33,689 nucleotides of DNA from CAZWDL01 sp964632995 (GTDB taxonomy: Bacteria > Bacteroidota > Bacteroidia > Chitinophagales > Saprospiraceae), in contig CAZWDL010000082.1 in the NCBI GenBank assembly GCA_964632995.1, positions 1-33,689 of the forward strand. The letters run 5' to 3'. Made by a program: the position numbers and the translations under genes. Shown in pieces: positions 23,786-33,347 of the stretch. The notes under the pieces are model-generated. The model was not told the origin of the DNA and made no database searches. It worked only from the letters and a program-made list of their open reading frames with translations. Every line of letters starts with the position of its first letter. Position 1 is the stretch's first letter.

Positions 23786-25327
23786 ATGAAACCGTTACCC
23801 ATTCTCACATATTTACTGATTTTTCTGTCCTTCTCCTTCTTCTCTCATGCCCAACCCGCCGTCGACCCGCTGGACAGTTACTTTGAGCAAGCACTGGCCG
23901 ACTGGGGAGCCCCCGGCATGTCGGTCGCCATCGTCAAAGATGGAGAGGTGGTACTGTCAAAAGGATACGGGGTGCTGGAAGCCGGCAAGACAAAGGCCTC
24001 CGACGGTAATACCCTGTACGCCATCGCCTCCAATTCCAAGGCCTTTATCGCCACCGCCATCGGCATGCTGGTCGCGGAGGGGAAACTCGGCTGGGACGAT
24101 CCGGTCCGGAAGCATTTGCCCTATTTTAAATTATACGACGCCTACGTTTCCGAGCACACCACGGTGCGCGACCTGCTCTGCCACCGCGTAGGGCTGGGCA
24201 CCTTCAGCGGGGATGTGATCTGGTACAAAAGCCACTACACCCCCGAAGAGGTCCTCCGCCGGGCGCAATACGTACCGCAGGACTTCGAGTACCGCGCCGG
24301 CTACGGCTACACCAACCTGATGTTCGTCGCGGCCGGCGAGGTAATCCAAGCGGTGACCAGCCAGCCCTGGGACGCCTACGTACGTGAGCACCTCTTCGAG
24401 CCCCTGGGCATGGACCGTACCCGAAGTTCCGTAGAAACCCTTCGCGACATGGACAACGTCGCCACTCCGCACAAACCGGTCGGCGATAAGCACCAGCCCA
24501 TCCCCTACGTGAACTGGGACAATATGGGCGCCGCCGGCGGCATCCTCTCCAGCGTCAACGACATGGCCAAGTGGATACAGCTGCAACTCGACCGGGGCCG
24601 CCACGAAGGCGAACCGGTCTTCACCCCCATGGTCCAGCAGGAAATGTGGACGCCACACAACAGTTTCCAGGTATCGGCCGCTATGCAGGAGCGCTACCCG
24701 GGCATGCACTTCTCGGGCTACGGCCTCGGCTGGCGCCTCTTCGACTATGGCGGCCGAAAAGTGGTCACCCACAGCGGCGGCTACGACGGCATGTATTCCC
24801 GCGTGGCCCTCGTCCCGGAGGAAAATCTCGGCATCGTCGTACTCACCAACAGCATGACCAGTATCGGCACCTTCCTGATGTACCGCACCCTCGATCACTA
24901 CTTCGACATGAAAGCCAAAGACTGGAGCGCGGTAGGGCTGGCCGCCTACGAACGCGGACAGGCGCGCCGCGCCGAACTACTGGAATCCCTCCGTGATCAA
25001 CGCGCCAAAAAAACCTCCCCCACGCTGCCTTTGGGAAAATATACGGGCCGCTACCACGATCCCATGTACGGGGATATCGAAGTCCAGTTGGACGAAGAAA
25101 ACCGGCTCTACCTGCACTTCCCACACGCTTCGGCGCTGGATGCCCAACTCAGCCATTGGCACTACGATACCTATCAGATCAACTGGAAAGAAACCCACGC
25201 CTGGTTTGACTTCGGCACACTGCAATTCGTTACCGACAATAACCGCGAAGTCATCGAACTGCGCTTCGACGTACCGAACGGGGATATCTTCTTCCACGAA
25301 ATTCACGCGAAGAAGGTCGAGGAGTGA
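23786..25327 (+). CDS. Class-C-like serine hydrolase with DUF3471-like tail
   Basis: The 513-residue precursor has a signal peptide (MKPLPILTYLLIFLSFSFFSHAQ) and a serine beta-lactamase-fold domain (about 25-385). Its three motifs are present: S82-N-S-K85, Y175-T-N177 and H329-S-G331. The HSGG form in place of KTG is usual in the peptidase/esterase branch, so resistance to beta-lactams is not expected. Residues about 415-510 (LGKYTGRYHDPMYGDIEVQLDEENRLYLHF) resemble DUF3471. The family includes D-aminopeptidases, esterases and PBP4*-like proteins. Its place between two S9C genes suggests peptide or peptidoglycan-peptide processing in the periplasm. A 9-bp stem followed by a T-rich stretch lies 30 bp after the stop. 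Confidence 0.9.
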   Translation: MKPLPILTYLLIFLSFSFFSHAQPAVDPLDSYFEQALADWGAPGMSVAIVKDGEVVLSKGYGVLEAGKTKASDGNTLYAIASNSKAFIATAIGMLVAEGKLGWDDPVRKHLPYFKLYDAYVSEHTTVRDLLCHRVGLGTFSGDVIWYKSHYTPEEVLRRAQYVPQDFEYRAGYGYTNLMFVAAGEVIQAVTSQPWDAYVREHLFEPLGMDRTRSSVETLRDMDNVATPHKPVGDKHQPIPYVNWDNMGAAGGILSSVNDMAKWIQLQLDRGRHEGEPVFTPMVQQEMWTPHNSFQVSAAMQERYPGMHFSGYGLGWRLFDYGGRKVVTHSGGYDGMYSRVALVPEENLGIVVLTNSMTSIGTFLMYRTLDHYFDMKAKDWSAVGLAAYERGQARRAELLESLRDQRAKKTSPTLPLGKYTGRYHDPMYGDIEVQLDEENRLYLHFPHASALDAQLSHWHYDTYQINWKETHAWFDFGTLQFVTDNNREVIELRFDVPNGDIFFHEIHAKKVEE

Positions 25328-25357
25328 AAATAATTTCGTTCGGATATGCTTATATTC

Positions 25358-25395
25358 GTTCATGAGAGGGGTGCCGGCTCATGAACTATTTTTAC
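25358..25395 (+). terminator. Probable terminator after the serine hydrolase gene
   Basis: GTTCATGAG (25358-25366) and CTCATGAAC (25378-25386) form a perfect 9-bp stem with an 11-nt loop, followed by TATTTTTA. It lies 30 bp beyond the stop codon and 40 bp before the next gene's start, so the second S9C gene may have its own promoter or rely on read-through. Confidence 0.45.
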
Positions 25396-25426
25396 AACAT
25401 TCACTTACACCAAAACCCTTATACTA

Positions 25427-27445
25427 ATGCGCCTTACTAAAACCCTTTATTTACTCTTTCTATCCGCCGCCTTCGCGTTCCAGCTGGCGGCGCAGGACGA
25501 CCCGCGCCCCATGTCGGTCGTTGATTTTCTGAATATTCCCGGCCTGTACAATGCCGAGATCTCCCCGGATGGAGAGCAAGTCCTTTACGTACTGGCCGAG
25601 AGCGACTGGGAGGCCAACCGCCAGATTGGCCACCTCTGGCGCATCGATGCCGATGGTGACGACAACCGGCAGCTGACCTTCGGCGAAAAAGGCGAGAGCG
25701 ACCCCAGCTGGTCGCCCGATGGCGAGTGGATCGCCTTCCTGGCCAAACGCGGCGACAGCGAAGGGAACCAGCTCTTCCTGCTGCCCAATGATGGCGGCGA
25801 AGCCCGCCCGCTGTCTGAACATGCCACAGGTATTGCCAGCTACGAATGGGCGCCTGACGGTAAAAACATCTACTTCCTGGCCGACGACACGCTGTCGGCC
25901 GAAAAACAGGAACGCCTCAAGCTGAATGACGACGTATACGCCCTTGACGAAAACTACCAGCAGCGTCACTTATGGAAAGTCTCTGTCGAAGATAAAACCG
26001 AGACCCGTCTGACAGAAGGCAATTTCTCTATTCTCCGTTTCGACCTTTCGCCGGATGGCGAACAAATCGTTGCCCACCGCGGCCCCAACCCGCTGTACGA
26101 CGACTATTCCGAAAGCGAAGTCTGGGTCATGAACGCCGACGGAAGCAACGCCCGGCAGCTCACCGACAATAGCATCGGCGAGACCAACGCCCGCCTGTCG
26201 CCCGACGGCAGTCAGGTGCTCTTCCTGGCTTTTGCCAATGAAGACCTCGACTTCTACTACAACGACAAGCTCTTCCTGCTGCCCGCCGACGGCAGCGGCC
26301 GCCCTGTTATCCCCATGGATGAGCTGCCCTACGAGATCACCGACGCCGAGTGGTCGGCTGACGGGCGGTCCATCTACTTCCTTGCCAACATGGGCGCCGA
26401 GGAGCAACTCTGGCGCTACGACCTGGCCAGCGGCGAACGCAGCCAGGTCACCGAAGGGGATCACTCTCTTAACCTCTGGGCATACCAACCCGAGACCGGG
26501 CGGCACCTGGTCGCCATTAATACCATGCAAAACCCGGGCGATCTGTTCTGGCTTGAAACCGACGGCGTGGAACAGCTGACTCACCACTACGATTACCTGC
26601 AGAACTACCAGATACCCCGGCAGGAACTGATACGCTGGAAGGGCGAAGACGGTGTTACGATCGAAGGCCTGCTCTATTACCCCATCGGCTATGAGGAAGG
26701 ACAACGTTACCCGCTGGTGGTACAAACCCATGGCGGCCCCGCTTCCTCCGATCACTTTGGTATGTCCAGAAGCTTCACCCGCTACAACCCCGTGCTCTGC
26801 GCACAGGGCTATGCCGTCCTACAGCCCAACTACCGCGGCAGCACCGGTTACGGCGACGATTTTCTCCGCGATATGGTCGGCGGCTACTTCCGCCAGTCCC
26901 ACCTCGACGTGATGGCCGGTGTCGATCACCTCATCGAGCAGGGCATTGCCGATCCCGACCGCATGGTGAAGATGGGCTGGAGCGCCGGCGGCCACATGAC
27001 CAACAAGATCATCACCTTCACCGACCGCTTCAAGGCCGCCTCCTCCGGCGCCGGCGCCGTCAACTGGATCGGCATGTACGCGCAGAGCGACGTGCGCACC
27101 TACCGCACGCCCTGGTTCGGCGGTTCGCCCTGGCAGGAAGAGGCTCCTATCGAGGTGTACTGGGAGCATTCGCCACTCAAAAATATCTCCAACGTAACCA
27201 CCCCTACCCTGGTCATCGTCGGCGAAAACGACCCGCGGGTGCCCATGCCGCAATCGGTGGAGCTGTTCCGCGCGCTGCGCAGCCTGGACGTACCTACACA
27301 TCTGTACGTAGCCCCGCGCGAACCACACGGCTGGCGCGAGCTGCGCCACCGCCTGTTCAAGATCAATGTGGAACTGGAGTGGTTTGCGAAGTATGCCTTA
27401 GGAGAGCAATACGAGTGGGAGGAAGTGAAAAAAGAGATGGACTAA
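25427..27445 (+). CDS. S9C family serine peptidase (second copy)
   Basis: The 672-residue precursor has a signal peptide (MRLTKTLYLLFLSAAFAFQLAAQ), repeats of a TolB-like beta-propeller (SPDGEQVLYVLAE, WSPDGEWIAFLA, WAPDGKNIYFLA, LSPDGSQVLFLA, WSADGRSIYFLA), and a hydrolase domain (about 410-660). The triad is Ser519 in MGWSAGGHM, Asp602 in GENDPRVP and His634 in REPHGW. The nucleophile elbow is G-W-S-A-G-G rather than G-x-S-Y-G-G as in the first copy, so it belongs to a different S9C subgroup and is not a recent duplicate. It should cut short peptides in the periplasm. The ATG at 25427 directly starts the signal peptide. Confidence 0.92.
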   Translation: MRLTKTLYLLFLSAAFAFQLAAQDDPRPMSVVDFLNIPGLYNAEISPDGEQVLYVLAESDWEANRQIGHLWRIDADGDDNRQLTFGEKGESDPSWSPDGEWIAFLAKRGDSEGNQLFLLPNDGGEARPLSEHATGIASYEWAPDGKNIYFLADDTLSAEKQERLKLNDDVYALDENYQQRHLWKVSVEDKTETRLTEGNFSILRFDLSPDGEQIVAHRGPNPLYDDYSESEVWVMNADGSNARQLTDNSIGETNARLSPDGSQVLFLAFANEDLDFYYNDKLFLLPADGSGRPVIPMDELPYEITDAEWSADGRSIYFLANMGAEEQLWRYDLASGERSQVTEGDHSLNLWAYQPETGRHLVAINTMQNPGDLFWLETDGVEQLTHHYDYLQNYQIPRQELIRWKGEDGVTIEGLLYYPIGYEEGQRYPLVVQTHGGPASSDHFGMSRSFTRYNPVLCAQGYAVLQPNYRGSTGYGDDFLRDMVGGYFRQSHLDVMAGVDHLIEQGIADPDRMVKMGWSAGGHMTNKIITFTDRFKAASSGAGAVNWIGMYAQSDVRTYRTPWFGGSPWQEEAPIEVYWEHSPLKNISNVTTPTLVIVGENDPRVPMPQSVELFRALRSLDVPTHLYVAPREPHGWRELRHRLFKINVELEWFAKYALGEQYEWEEVKKEMD

Positions 27446-27595
27446 AAGGACTGGGGGAATCGGGGACTGGGAGAGGGGGGATTCCCTCCGGTCTCTCGAC
27501 ACCGGCTCGAATGTCTAATCTTTCACAAACCTAATAGCATCAGCTGGGCGATTCATTTTGGAGGTCTCCCAGCTTACCGCCCGATACGAAAATAT

Positions 27596-30500
27596 ATGAG
27601 TTTCCATTATTTTCATATCATTCCCTTTCTCCTCAGCGCCTGCTTGACCTGGGCGCAGGAACCCTTTCATAATCCGGTACACCTGACGCCGGCCGAGGGA
27701 CTGTCCCATGCCTGCGCTTACGACTTCGAAGAAGATGAGCACGGATTTATATGGATCGGCACTTACGGCGGCCTGTGCCGCTTTGACGGCAGCAACGTGC
27801 TTCCAGTCCATCATGACGGTCCTACCCTTCGTGTGCACTCTCTGCAGCGCCTCGGCGACACCTTATGGATCGGCGCCTTTGACGGCGCCGCGTGGATGGA
27901 TCTCCGGACCGGCCACATAGAAGACTTTCCCATTTACAAACTACTGTCTGTAAAAGAAGCCGATGACCGGGCGGTCAGAGAGATGTATCAGGACCGCCAG
28001 GGTTATCTGTGGATGGCTCCCGCCCACCAGGGCTTCGTCCGCCTCGATCCAGCTACCGGACAATTCCGGCATTTCCCCTTGCCTCCTGCGAAAGCCATCC
28101 CGGGGGTCCACTCAGTCCGCGATAAGTACAGCCTCAGGCAAATCGTTCAGGACGTGAAGCACGACTCCATCTTCTGGGGGATCTCCTTTTGTGACCTGGT
28201 AAAACTAGACACCGGTACGGGCAAAATCAAAAGATTTCGCTGTGGACACGAGAATGAAGAAATGGCCTACAACATCAATCGTCACAAATCCATGCATGCC
28301 CATACCGACGGCAAGATATACCTCGGCTCATGGGAAAGGGGGCTATCCATCTTCGATCCCTCAACAGAAAGCTACACGATTCCCTTTGAAAACGCTTATA
28401 AGGACTGGCGCCGGCAGCTCAATAAAGAACACTTGCACGGGATTTTCCCAAAGGATGAGCGGGAAATCTACCTGACCTACTCTTCCGGGCTTTATCTGTA
28501 CAATGTAGAAGAGCAGTCGGTGAAGGTTCTGCAAAACAATGTTTTCAATCCATTCGTACGCCAGGACTACGGTGTCTCTTTCCGCGACAGCGCCGGGCGT
28601 CTGTGGAATAGTTTGTCCAAAAACGGTGTACAACTATTCGACCCAATGGTCAATCAGTATGCTTATTTCCCACTGGACACGCTCAACAAAACCGAGGACA
28701 TGTTCCTGCTCAGGGATGTCATCGAAAATTTTTATCCCGGCTACCTGACGCTCAGCGGGCAATACAGCGATGGTCTTTATCACCTGAATCCTTCTACCGG
28801 CCACGCCTTTAAGACCCCTCCCCCACGAGAGCATATGGCTAACCACAAGTACTTTCAGTCTTGGGGCGCCGCTCAAATCAGCCCGGACGAGCTAATGGTC
28901 AGTGAAATCCGGGGGCTGCATTATTACAAAAAGGGACTGGCGGAAATGCAGCGCTTTCCCATTCAACCCGGACAGAAGTACCATTCCCTTGGTCCTGTCG
29001 TCTTCGATGGAAATAAGTGCCTGTGGAACGGCTCTTTCGCCGACGGGTTGTGGATGTTGGACTTATCCTTGGGAAAGGTGCAAAACCATACCCAGCAAAT
29101 AGGTCAGCCCCGGATCTCCGGCCTCTTCAAAGACAGCCGGGGCAACATATGGTTCCGGTTTCATGGCGGACACGCCGTATTGCCGGAAGGACAAACCGAA
29201 TTCAGCGTTTTCCATTATAAAAATGATACCCTGCACACTTTGCCCGTCATCGAAGACTTTTGCGAGTGCCCCAACGGAGAAATCTGGGTGGCCGCTAACG
29301 CAGCTGGTATTGCTCAACTCTCCCCCAATGGTGTCATGAAAGTCATGCCCTTTGAGAACAGTCCCGGCCCGGAACAAGCCTTCCGCATCACTTGCGACCC
29401 GGACAATAACTTGTGGATCAAGGGGAATAGTCACCTCATCTTCTTCGACCGGGAACAGGAAAATATGAGCAAATACAGCTACGATTACGGACTGTCAAAA
29501 GTGGATGGTCTGATCCGCTTCCTGCAATCCGGCCAGTTGCTCATCGGCAGCCGGGAAGGAGTTTATATCGTCAACCCCGACCATCTGCGCACCAATCAAT
29601 CGGCGCCCAAGCCTTATATCAGCAGTATCAGAACCAAAAGGGGAGCAAAAGGCAAATTGGAAGATTTTTTGAATATAAAACTCCTAAAACTGCCGCACGA
29701 TGAAAATGCCCTTACGATCGAATTCGCCGCCATCAATTTCACGCTGCCCGAGAGCACGCAGTTTCGCTACAAACTGGAAGGGAGTGGATGAAACCTGGAA
29801 CGACCCGGGAAAAAACCGGGCCGTCACCTATTCCAACCTCGAGGGAGGAGATTACGTTTTTTTGCTCCGGTCTGCCAACAACGAGGGCATCTGGTCCGGG
29901 CTCTGCTACGAACTGCCCATCATCATCAAGGCCGCCTGGTATGAAACGCCCTGGTTCTATATTCTGCTCGGTTTCGGTATCATCGGTTTGGTCTTTGCCA
30001 TTTACAAGTCCCGGGTCAGCGCAATCCGTGAGGCAGAACACCTGCGCTCCGAATTCGAAATCCAAATCGCCAATGTGGAGATGAACGCCCTGCGCGCCCA
30101 GATGAACCCCCATTTTATTTTCAACTGCATCAACTCCATCGACCGCTATATCATCAGCAACGATATGCGCAAGGCCTCGGAGTACCTCAACCACTTCGGC
30201 CGCCTGATTCGCCTCATCCTCCAAAATTCCCGCGCCAATTACGTCAACCTCAAAGACGAAATAGAGGCGCTGGAACTCTATATCAAACTGGAGCAAATGC
30301 GCTTCCACCATCCTTTTTGCTACCAAATTGATATATCCTCCGGCCTGAACCCGGAAAACTACGAGATACCGCCGATGCTGATTCAGCCCTTTGTGGAAAA
30401 CGCCATCTGGCACGGACTCCACCCCAAAGAAGGAAAGGGCGCCGTAAAGGTGGGGAGATGACGTGATTACCTGTACGGTGGAGGATGACGGCATCGGCCG

Positions 30501-30645
30501 GGCTGCCGCCAAAGCCATCAAAGACGCTCAACCCATCAAGCGAAAATCTATGGGTATGCATATCACGGAAGAACGCATCGAAATCATCAATAAGTTATTT
30601 CAGACCAATCAAACTACAAGATTGAGGAGCACTTTACCCGGATGA
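27596..30645 (+). pseudogene. Propeller/LytS-type sensor histidine kinase, broken by frameshifts
   Basis: The gene starts with a signal peptide (MSFHYFHIIPFLLSACLTWAQ) and a large Reg_prop beta-propeller sensor (LTPAEGLSHACAYDFEEDEHGFIWIGTYGGLCRFDG and many similar units, about 22-670). A Y_Y_Y domain, one membrane helix (WFYILLGFGIIGLVFAIY) and a LytS-type kinase follow, with MNALRAQMNPHFIFNCINSI holding the phospho-His, and the nucleotide domain VEDDGIGRAAAK. The frame breaks at GGG 29780-29782: removing one G restores KLEG-VDETWNDPG. It breaks again at GGGG 30452-30455: removing one G restores AVKVG-DDVITCTVEDDG. A third break near 30611 is likely. Open pieces are 27596-29791, 29700-30461 and 30463-30645. 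A LytTR response regulator, the usual partner, is not in the window. Confidence 0.78.
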
Positions 30646-30730
30646 AGTGAACAATGACGAACAAAGGAGAAGTGAGACAGGTTTCAAAATTGGACTTCCG
30701 GGTTTTCTCCGAAAAGGAGTTGCTCTGATT

Positions 30731-30830
30731 ACACAAAGTCACACGAAGAAGACACGAAGATTCACAAAGTGATCTATCATGCTTTCATTACCTTTGTGCA
30801 ACTTCGTGTCTTCTTTGTGAATCTTTGTAC
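30731..30830. repeat. 39-bp imperfect inverted repeat with CACAAAG/CACGAAG words
   Basis: The arms 30731-30769 and 30792-30830 match at 31 of 39 positions after reversal, around a 22-nt loop. The arms are made of short repeats of the words CACAAAG and ACGAAGA. It lies between the broken kinase and the M1 gene, ending 58 bp before the M1 start, so it would be in the M1 leader if transcribed from upstream. Such CACAAAG/CACGAAG-type palindromes look like dispersed intergenic repeats. Confidence 0.7.
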
Positions 30831-30888
30831 AATTTTCATCTCCTCAGGAAATTCAACCTTTCAAAAACAGAAACCTATCCTACAACCT

Positions 30889-33018
30889 ATGAAAAAATTA
30901 CTCATCCTTCTGTTTCCGACTCTTTTCACCCTCCCCCTCTCCGCCCAGCCCGGCATCTTCGTTCCCCAGGAAGTGCGGCAAGCTTACGACGCCGGCACGC
31001 GCACCCCGGAGGGGAAGCCCGGCCTCAACTACTGGCAGAACTACGCCGAGTACGACATCGAGGTCAGCGTCGACCCCGAAACGAAAAAACTCACCGGCTC
31101 GGAAGAGGTAGTCTTCACCAACAACAGTTCCGACGCTCTGAGTCGCCTGGCCGTCCACCTGCTGTACAACCTCTACAAACCCGGCGTACAGCGCGACCGC
31201 GACTTGCCGGCCGTATGGCGGAACGAAGGCGTACAGATCCAAAGCCTGCGCCTCAACGGGCAGGAGATTGACCTCGTGAACGGCGGCAGCGTGCGCACCC
31301 AGGGCACCGTTATGACTATCCGCCTGCCGGAACCGCTGGCGCCGGGTGAGCAGCTAACGTTTGAAGCCGAATGGGAGGAACTCATTCCGCCCGGCGCCGG
31401 CCGCGTCGGCTGCCGCGACTCGACGAGCTGCTTCGTCGGCTACTGGTACCCGCAGATCGCCGTCTACGACGATGTCGAAGGTTGGGATACCGATTCGCAC
31501 ACCGGAATGGCCGAGTTCTACAGTAACCTGGGCAGCTATAAAGTCAGCGTAACGATCCCGGACAACTACGCCGTCTGGGCGACAGGCGTCCTGCAAAATG
31601 CCGAAGCCGTCTATCCGGAGGCCATCCACGAGCGCTATCAACAGGCCATGGCCTCCGACGACCCCGTCACCATCATCGGCCCGGAAGAACTGGAAGCCGG
31701 CCTGCAGATGCAGAGCAACACCTGGCGCTTCGCCGCCGACAGCGTGCCCGACTTCGCCTTCGCCTTCAGCGACCACTACCGCTGGGACGCCGTGGGGCTG
31801 AGCGTCGACGGCCGACGCGTGCTGGTCGGCAGCGCCTATCCGGAAGAGACGGCCGAAGCCTTCGCCTCCGCCACCCAGTGGCAGCGCGAGATCATGGACT
31901 TTTTCTCCACCGAAATGCCCGCCGTGCCCTATCCCTACCCTGCCTTCACCACCTTCAACGGCTCCTTCGGCGGCGGCATGGAATTCCCGATGATGGCCAA
32001 CAACGCCGCTCCTTCTTCCCGTGACGGCATGATCGGCCTGCTCGCCCACGAGATGTACCACATGTGGGTGCCCTTCTACATCCGAATCAATGAGAAAAAA
32101 TACGCCTGGATGGACGAAGGCTGGGCCTCCTTCATGGACTCGCGCGCCGTGGATCACCTCAACGGCGAAGAACCCAAACCGGTGGGCAGCCCCGGGCTCA
32201 AGCGAAGCCTGGAGCGCAGCATGGGCATACTCAGTAACGTCCCCCTCATGGTCGCCTCCAACGATATGAGCGAAAGCTACGGCTACAGCTCCTACTCCCA
32301 CCCCGCTTTCATCTACGAGGTTCTGGCGGAAGTGCTGGGAGAAGAAACCTTCCGCGCCGCCCTGCAGGAATACTTCCGTCAATGGCGCTACAAGTCACCC
32401 ACACCCTACGACTTCTTCTTCACCGTCGAAGAAGCCACAGGGCAGGATCTCGACTGGTTCTGGGATCCCTGGTTCTTCAAATTCGGCGGCCCCGACCTGG
32501 CCATCGAGTCGGTGAACGGCAACGAGGTGACCATCACCAGCCCGGGCAACAAGCCCGTTCCCCTCGACCTCACCGTCATCTACGGCGAAGGCGATACCGT
32601 CGGTCTGCGCCGCAGCGCCGAGATATGGCGGGACGCGCAGAAAGTCACCATACGCCTGCCCAAAGACGAGAAGCCGGAACGCATCGTGCTCAACGAAACC
32701 CTCCCCGACCTGAACGACTCGGACAACTACTACCCCGAAAAGCCTAAGGTCGACCTCTCGGCCCTGCGCCCCTACAGCGGTAACTACGAGGTGCCGGCCA
32801 TGAATGCCAGCGTCAACTTCCGCCCCACCGCCGACGGCCTGCTCGCCGATCCGGGCGGCGGCCAGGTCATCCTCCTTGTGCCTACTGAAGAAAAAGATAC
32901 CTTCCGCTCAGCCGACAGCGCCATTCGCCTCAGCTTTCAACGGGATGAAGCCAACGAAGTGAGTGGCTTTAAAATGATGTTGGGTAACCAGGAAATCGAA
33001 GGGGACAAAATGAGGTAG
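30889..33018 (+). CDS. M1 family metallopeptidase
   Basis: The 709-residue precursor has a signal peptide (MKKLLILLFPTLFTLPLSAQ), an N-terminal beta domain (about 45-300), and a gluzincin domain. GGMEFPMM (362-369) corresponds to the GAMEN exopeptidase motif. LAHEMYHMWVPFY gives His387, Glu388 and His391, and the third ligand Glu410 in WMDEGWASFMD is 18 residues later, the exact M1 spacing. The C-terminus (about 560-709) is a beta-rich tail. M1 enzymes are zinc aminopeptidases; the G-G-M-E-F form of the motif fits the Bacteroidota secreted branch. The ATG at 30889 is chosen because the signal peptide begins there; the frame is open to 30769 without similarity. A stem-loop follows the stop by 9 bp. 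Confidence 0.92.
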   Translation: MKKLLILLFPTLFTLPLSAQPGIFVPQEVRQAYDAGTRTPEGKPGLNYWQNYAEYDIEVSVDPETKKLTGSEEVVFTNNSSDALSRLAVHLLYNLYKPGVQRDRDLPAVWRNEGVQIQSLRLNGQEIDLVNGGSVRTQGTVMTIRLPEPLAPGEQLTFEAEWEELIPPGAGRVGCRDSTSCFVGYWYPQIAVYDDVEGWDTDSHTGMAEFYSNLGSYKVSVTIPDNYAVWATGVLQNAEAVYPEAIHERYQQAMASDDPVTIIGPEELEAGLQMQSNTWRFAADSVPDFAFAFSDHYRWDAVGLSVDGRRVLVGSAYPEETAEAFASATQWQREIMDFFSTEMPAVPYPYPAFTTFNGSFGGGMEFPMMANNAAPSSRDGMIGLLAHEMYHMWVPFYIRINEKKYAWMDEGWASFMDSRAVDHLNGEEPKPVGSPGLKRSLERSMGILSNVPLMVASNDMSESYGYSSYSHPAFIYEVLAEVLGEETFRAALQEYFRQWRYKSPTPYDFFFTVEEATGQDLDWFWDPWFFKFGGPDLAIESVNGNEVTITSPGNKPVPLDLTVIYGEGDTVGLRRSAEIWRDAQKVTIRLPKDEKPERIVLNETLPDLNDSDNYYPEKPKVDLSALRPYSGNYEVPAMNASVNFRPTADGLLADPGGGQVILLVPTEEKDTFRSADSAIRLSFQRDEANEVSGFKMMLGNQEIEGDKMR

Positions 33019-33026
33019 CAGGGCGC

Positions 33027-33058
33027 GAGAGGCGGCGCCTTAAAGGGCGCCTCCTCTC
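33027..33058 (+). terminator. Stem-loop after the M1 gene
   Basis: GAGAGG-C-GGCGCC (33027-33039) pairs with GGCGCC-T-CCTCTC (33046-33058) with one mismatch around loop TTAAAG. It sits 9 bp beyond the stop codon. Only TT follows the stem, so it may terminate weakly or protect the mRNA end. Confidence 0.45.
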
Positions 33059-33288
33059 TTGACGCCCCACCCCTCTTCTCCAACAAAACGAAACCGAAAG
33101 GTTACCGAAAAGAATCAATGAAAAACCCCGGGCTTCCAGGACCCAGCGAACGCACAGTCGGGAAGCGCCCTGGAAGGCGCGTCCCGACATGCGAGAGACG
33201 CGTCCCGACATATGCGGAAGCGCCCTTTGCGTCCAGCCCCCCAGTATTCTTCATTTTGGAGTCAAATATTTATTCGCGGATATTATTT
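33059..33288. repeat. Gap with palindromic and direct repeats
   Basis: GTCGGGA-A-GCGCC (33157-33169) pairs with GGCGC-G-TCCCGAC (33176-33188) around loop CTGGAA. CGCGTCCCGACAT occurs twice (33178-33190, 33199-33211), and AAGCGCCC occurs twice (33163-33170, 33218-33225). GCTTCCAGG near 33132-33140 is inverted relative to CCTGGAAGGC near 33169-33178. No gene is visible; this resembles a composite REP cluster. Confidence 0.6.
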
Positions 33289-33320
33289 TTTGATTAACTT
33301 TGTATTTCAAAGTACTTTTT
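33289..33320 (+). promoter_or_regulatory. Promoter with embedded ACTTTG/CAAAGT dyad
   Basis: TTTG (33289-33292), a 20-bp spacer and TACTTTTT (33313-33320) match the Bacteroidota promoter with one mismatch in the -7 box. ACTTTG-TATTT-CAAAGT (33297-33313) is a perfect dyad filling the spacer, the right place for a repressor site. Transcription would start near 33326, about 20 nt before the gene. Confidence 0.5.
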
Positions 33321-33347
33321 TAAGTAAAACAACAGGACATGATAGCC

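Noticed and set aside
23786..25327. Beta-lactamase resistance gene
   Set aside because: The KTG motif is HSG and the protein has a DUF3471-like tail, which fits the peptidase/esterase branch rather than a true class C beta-lactamase.
31354..32382. Minus-strand ORF of 342 codons opposite the M1 gene
   Set aside because: G/V/H-rich antisense translation without motifs, opposite the M1 zinc site.
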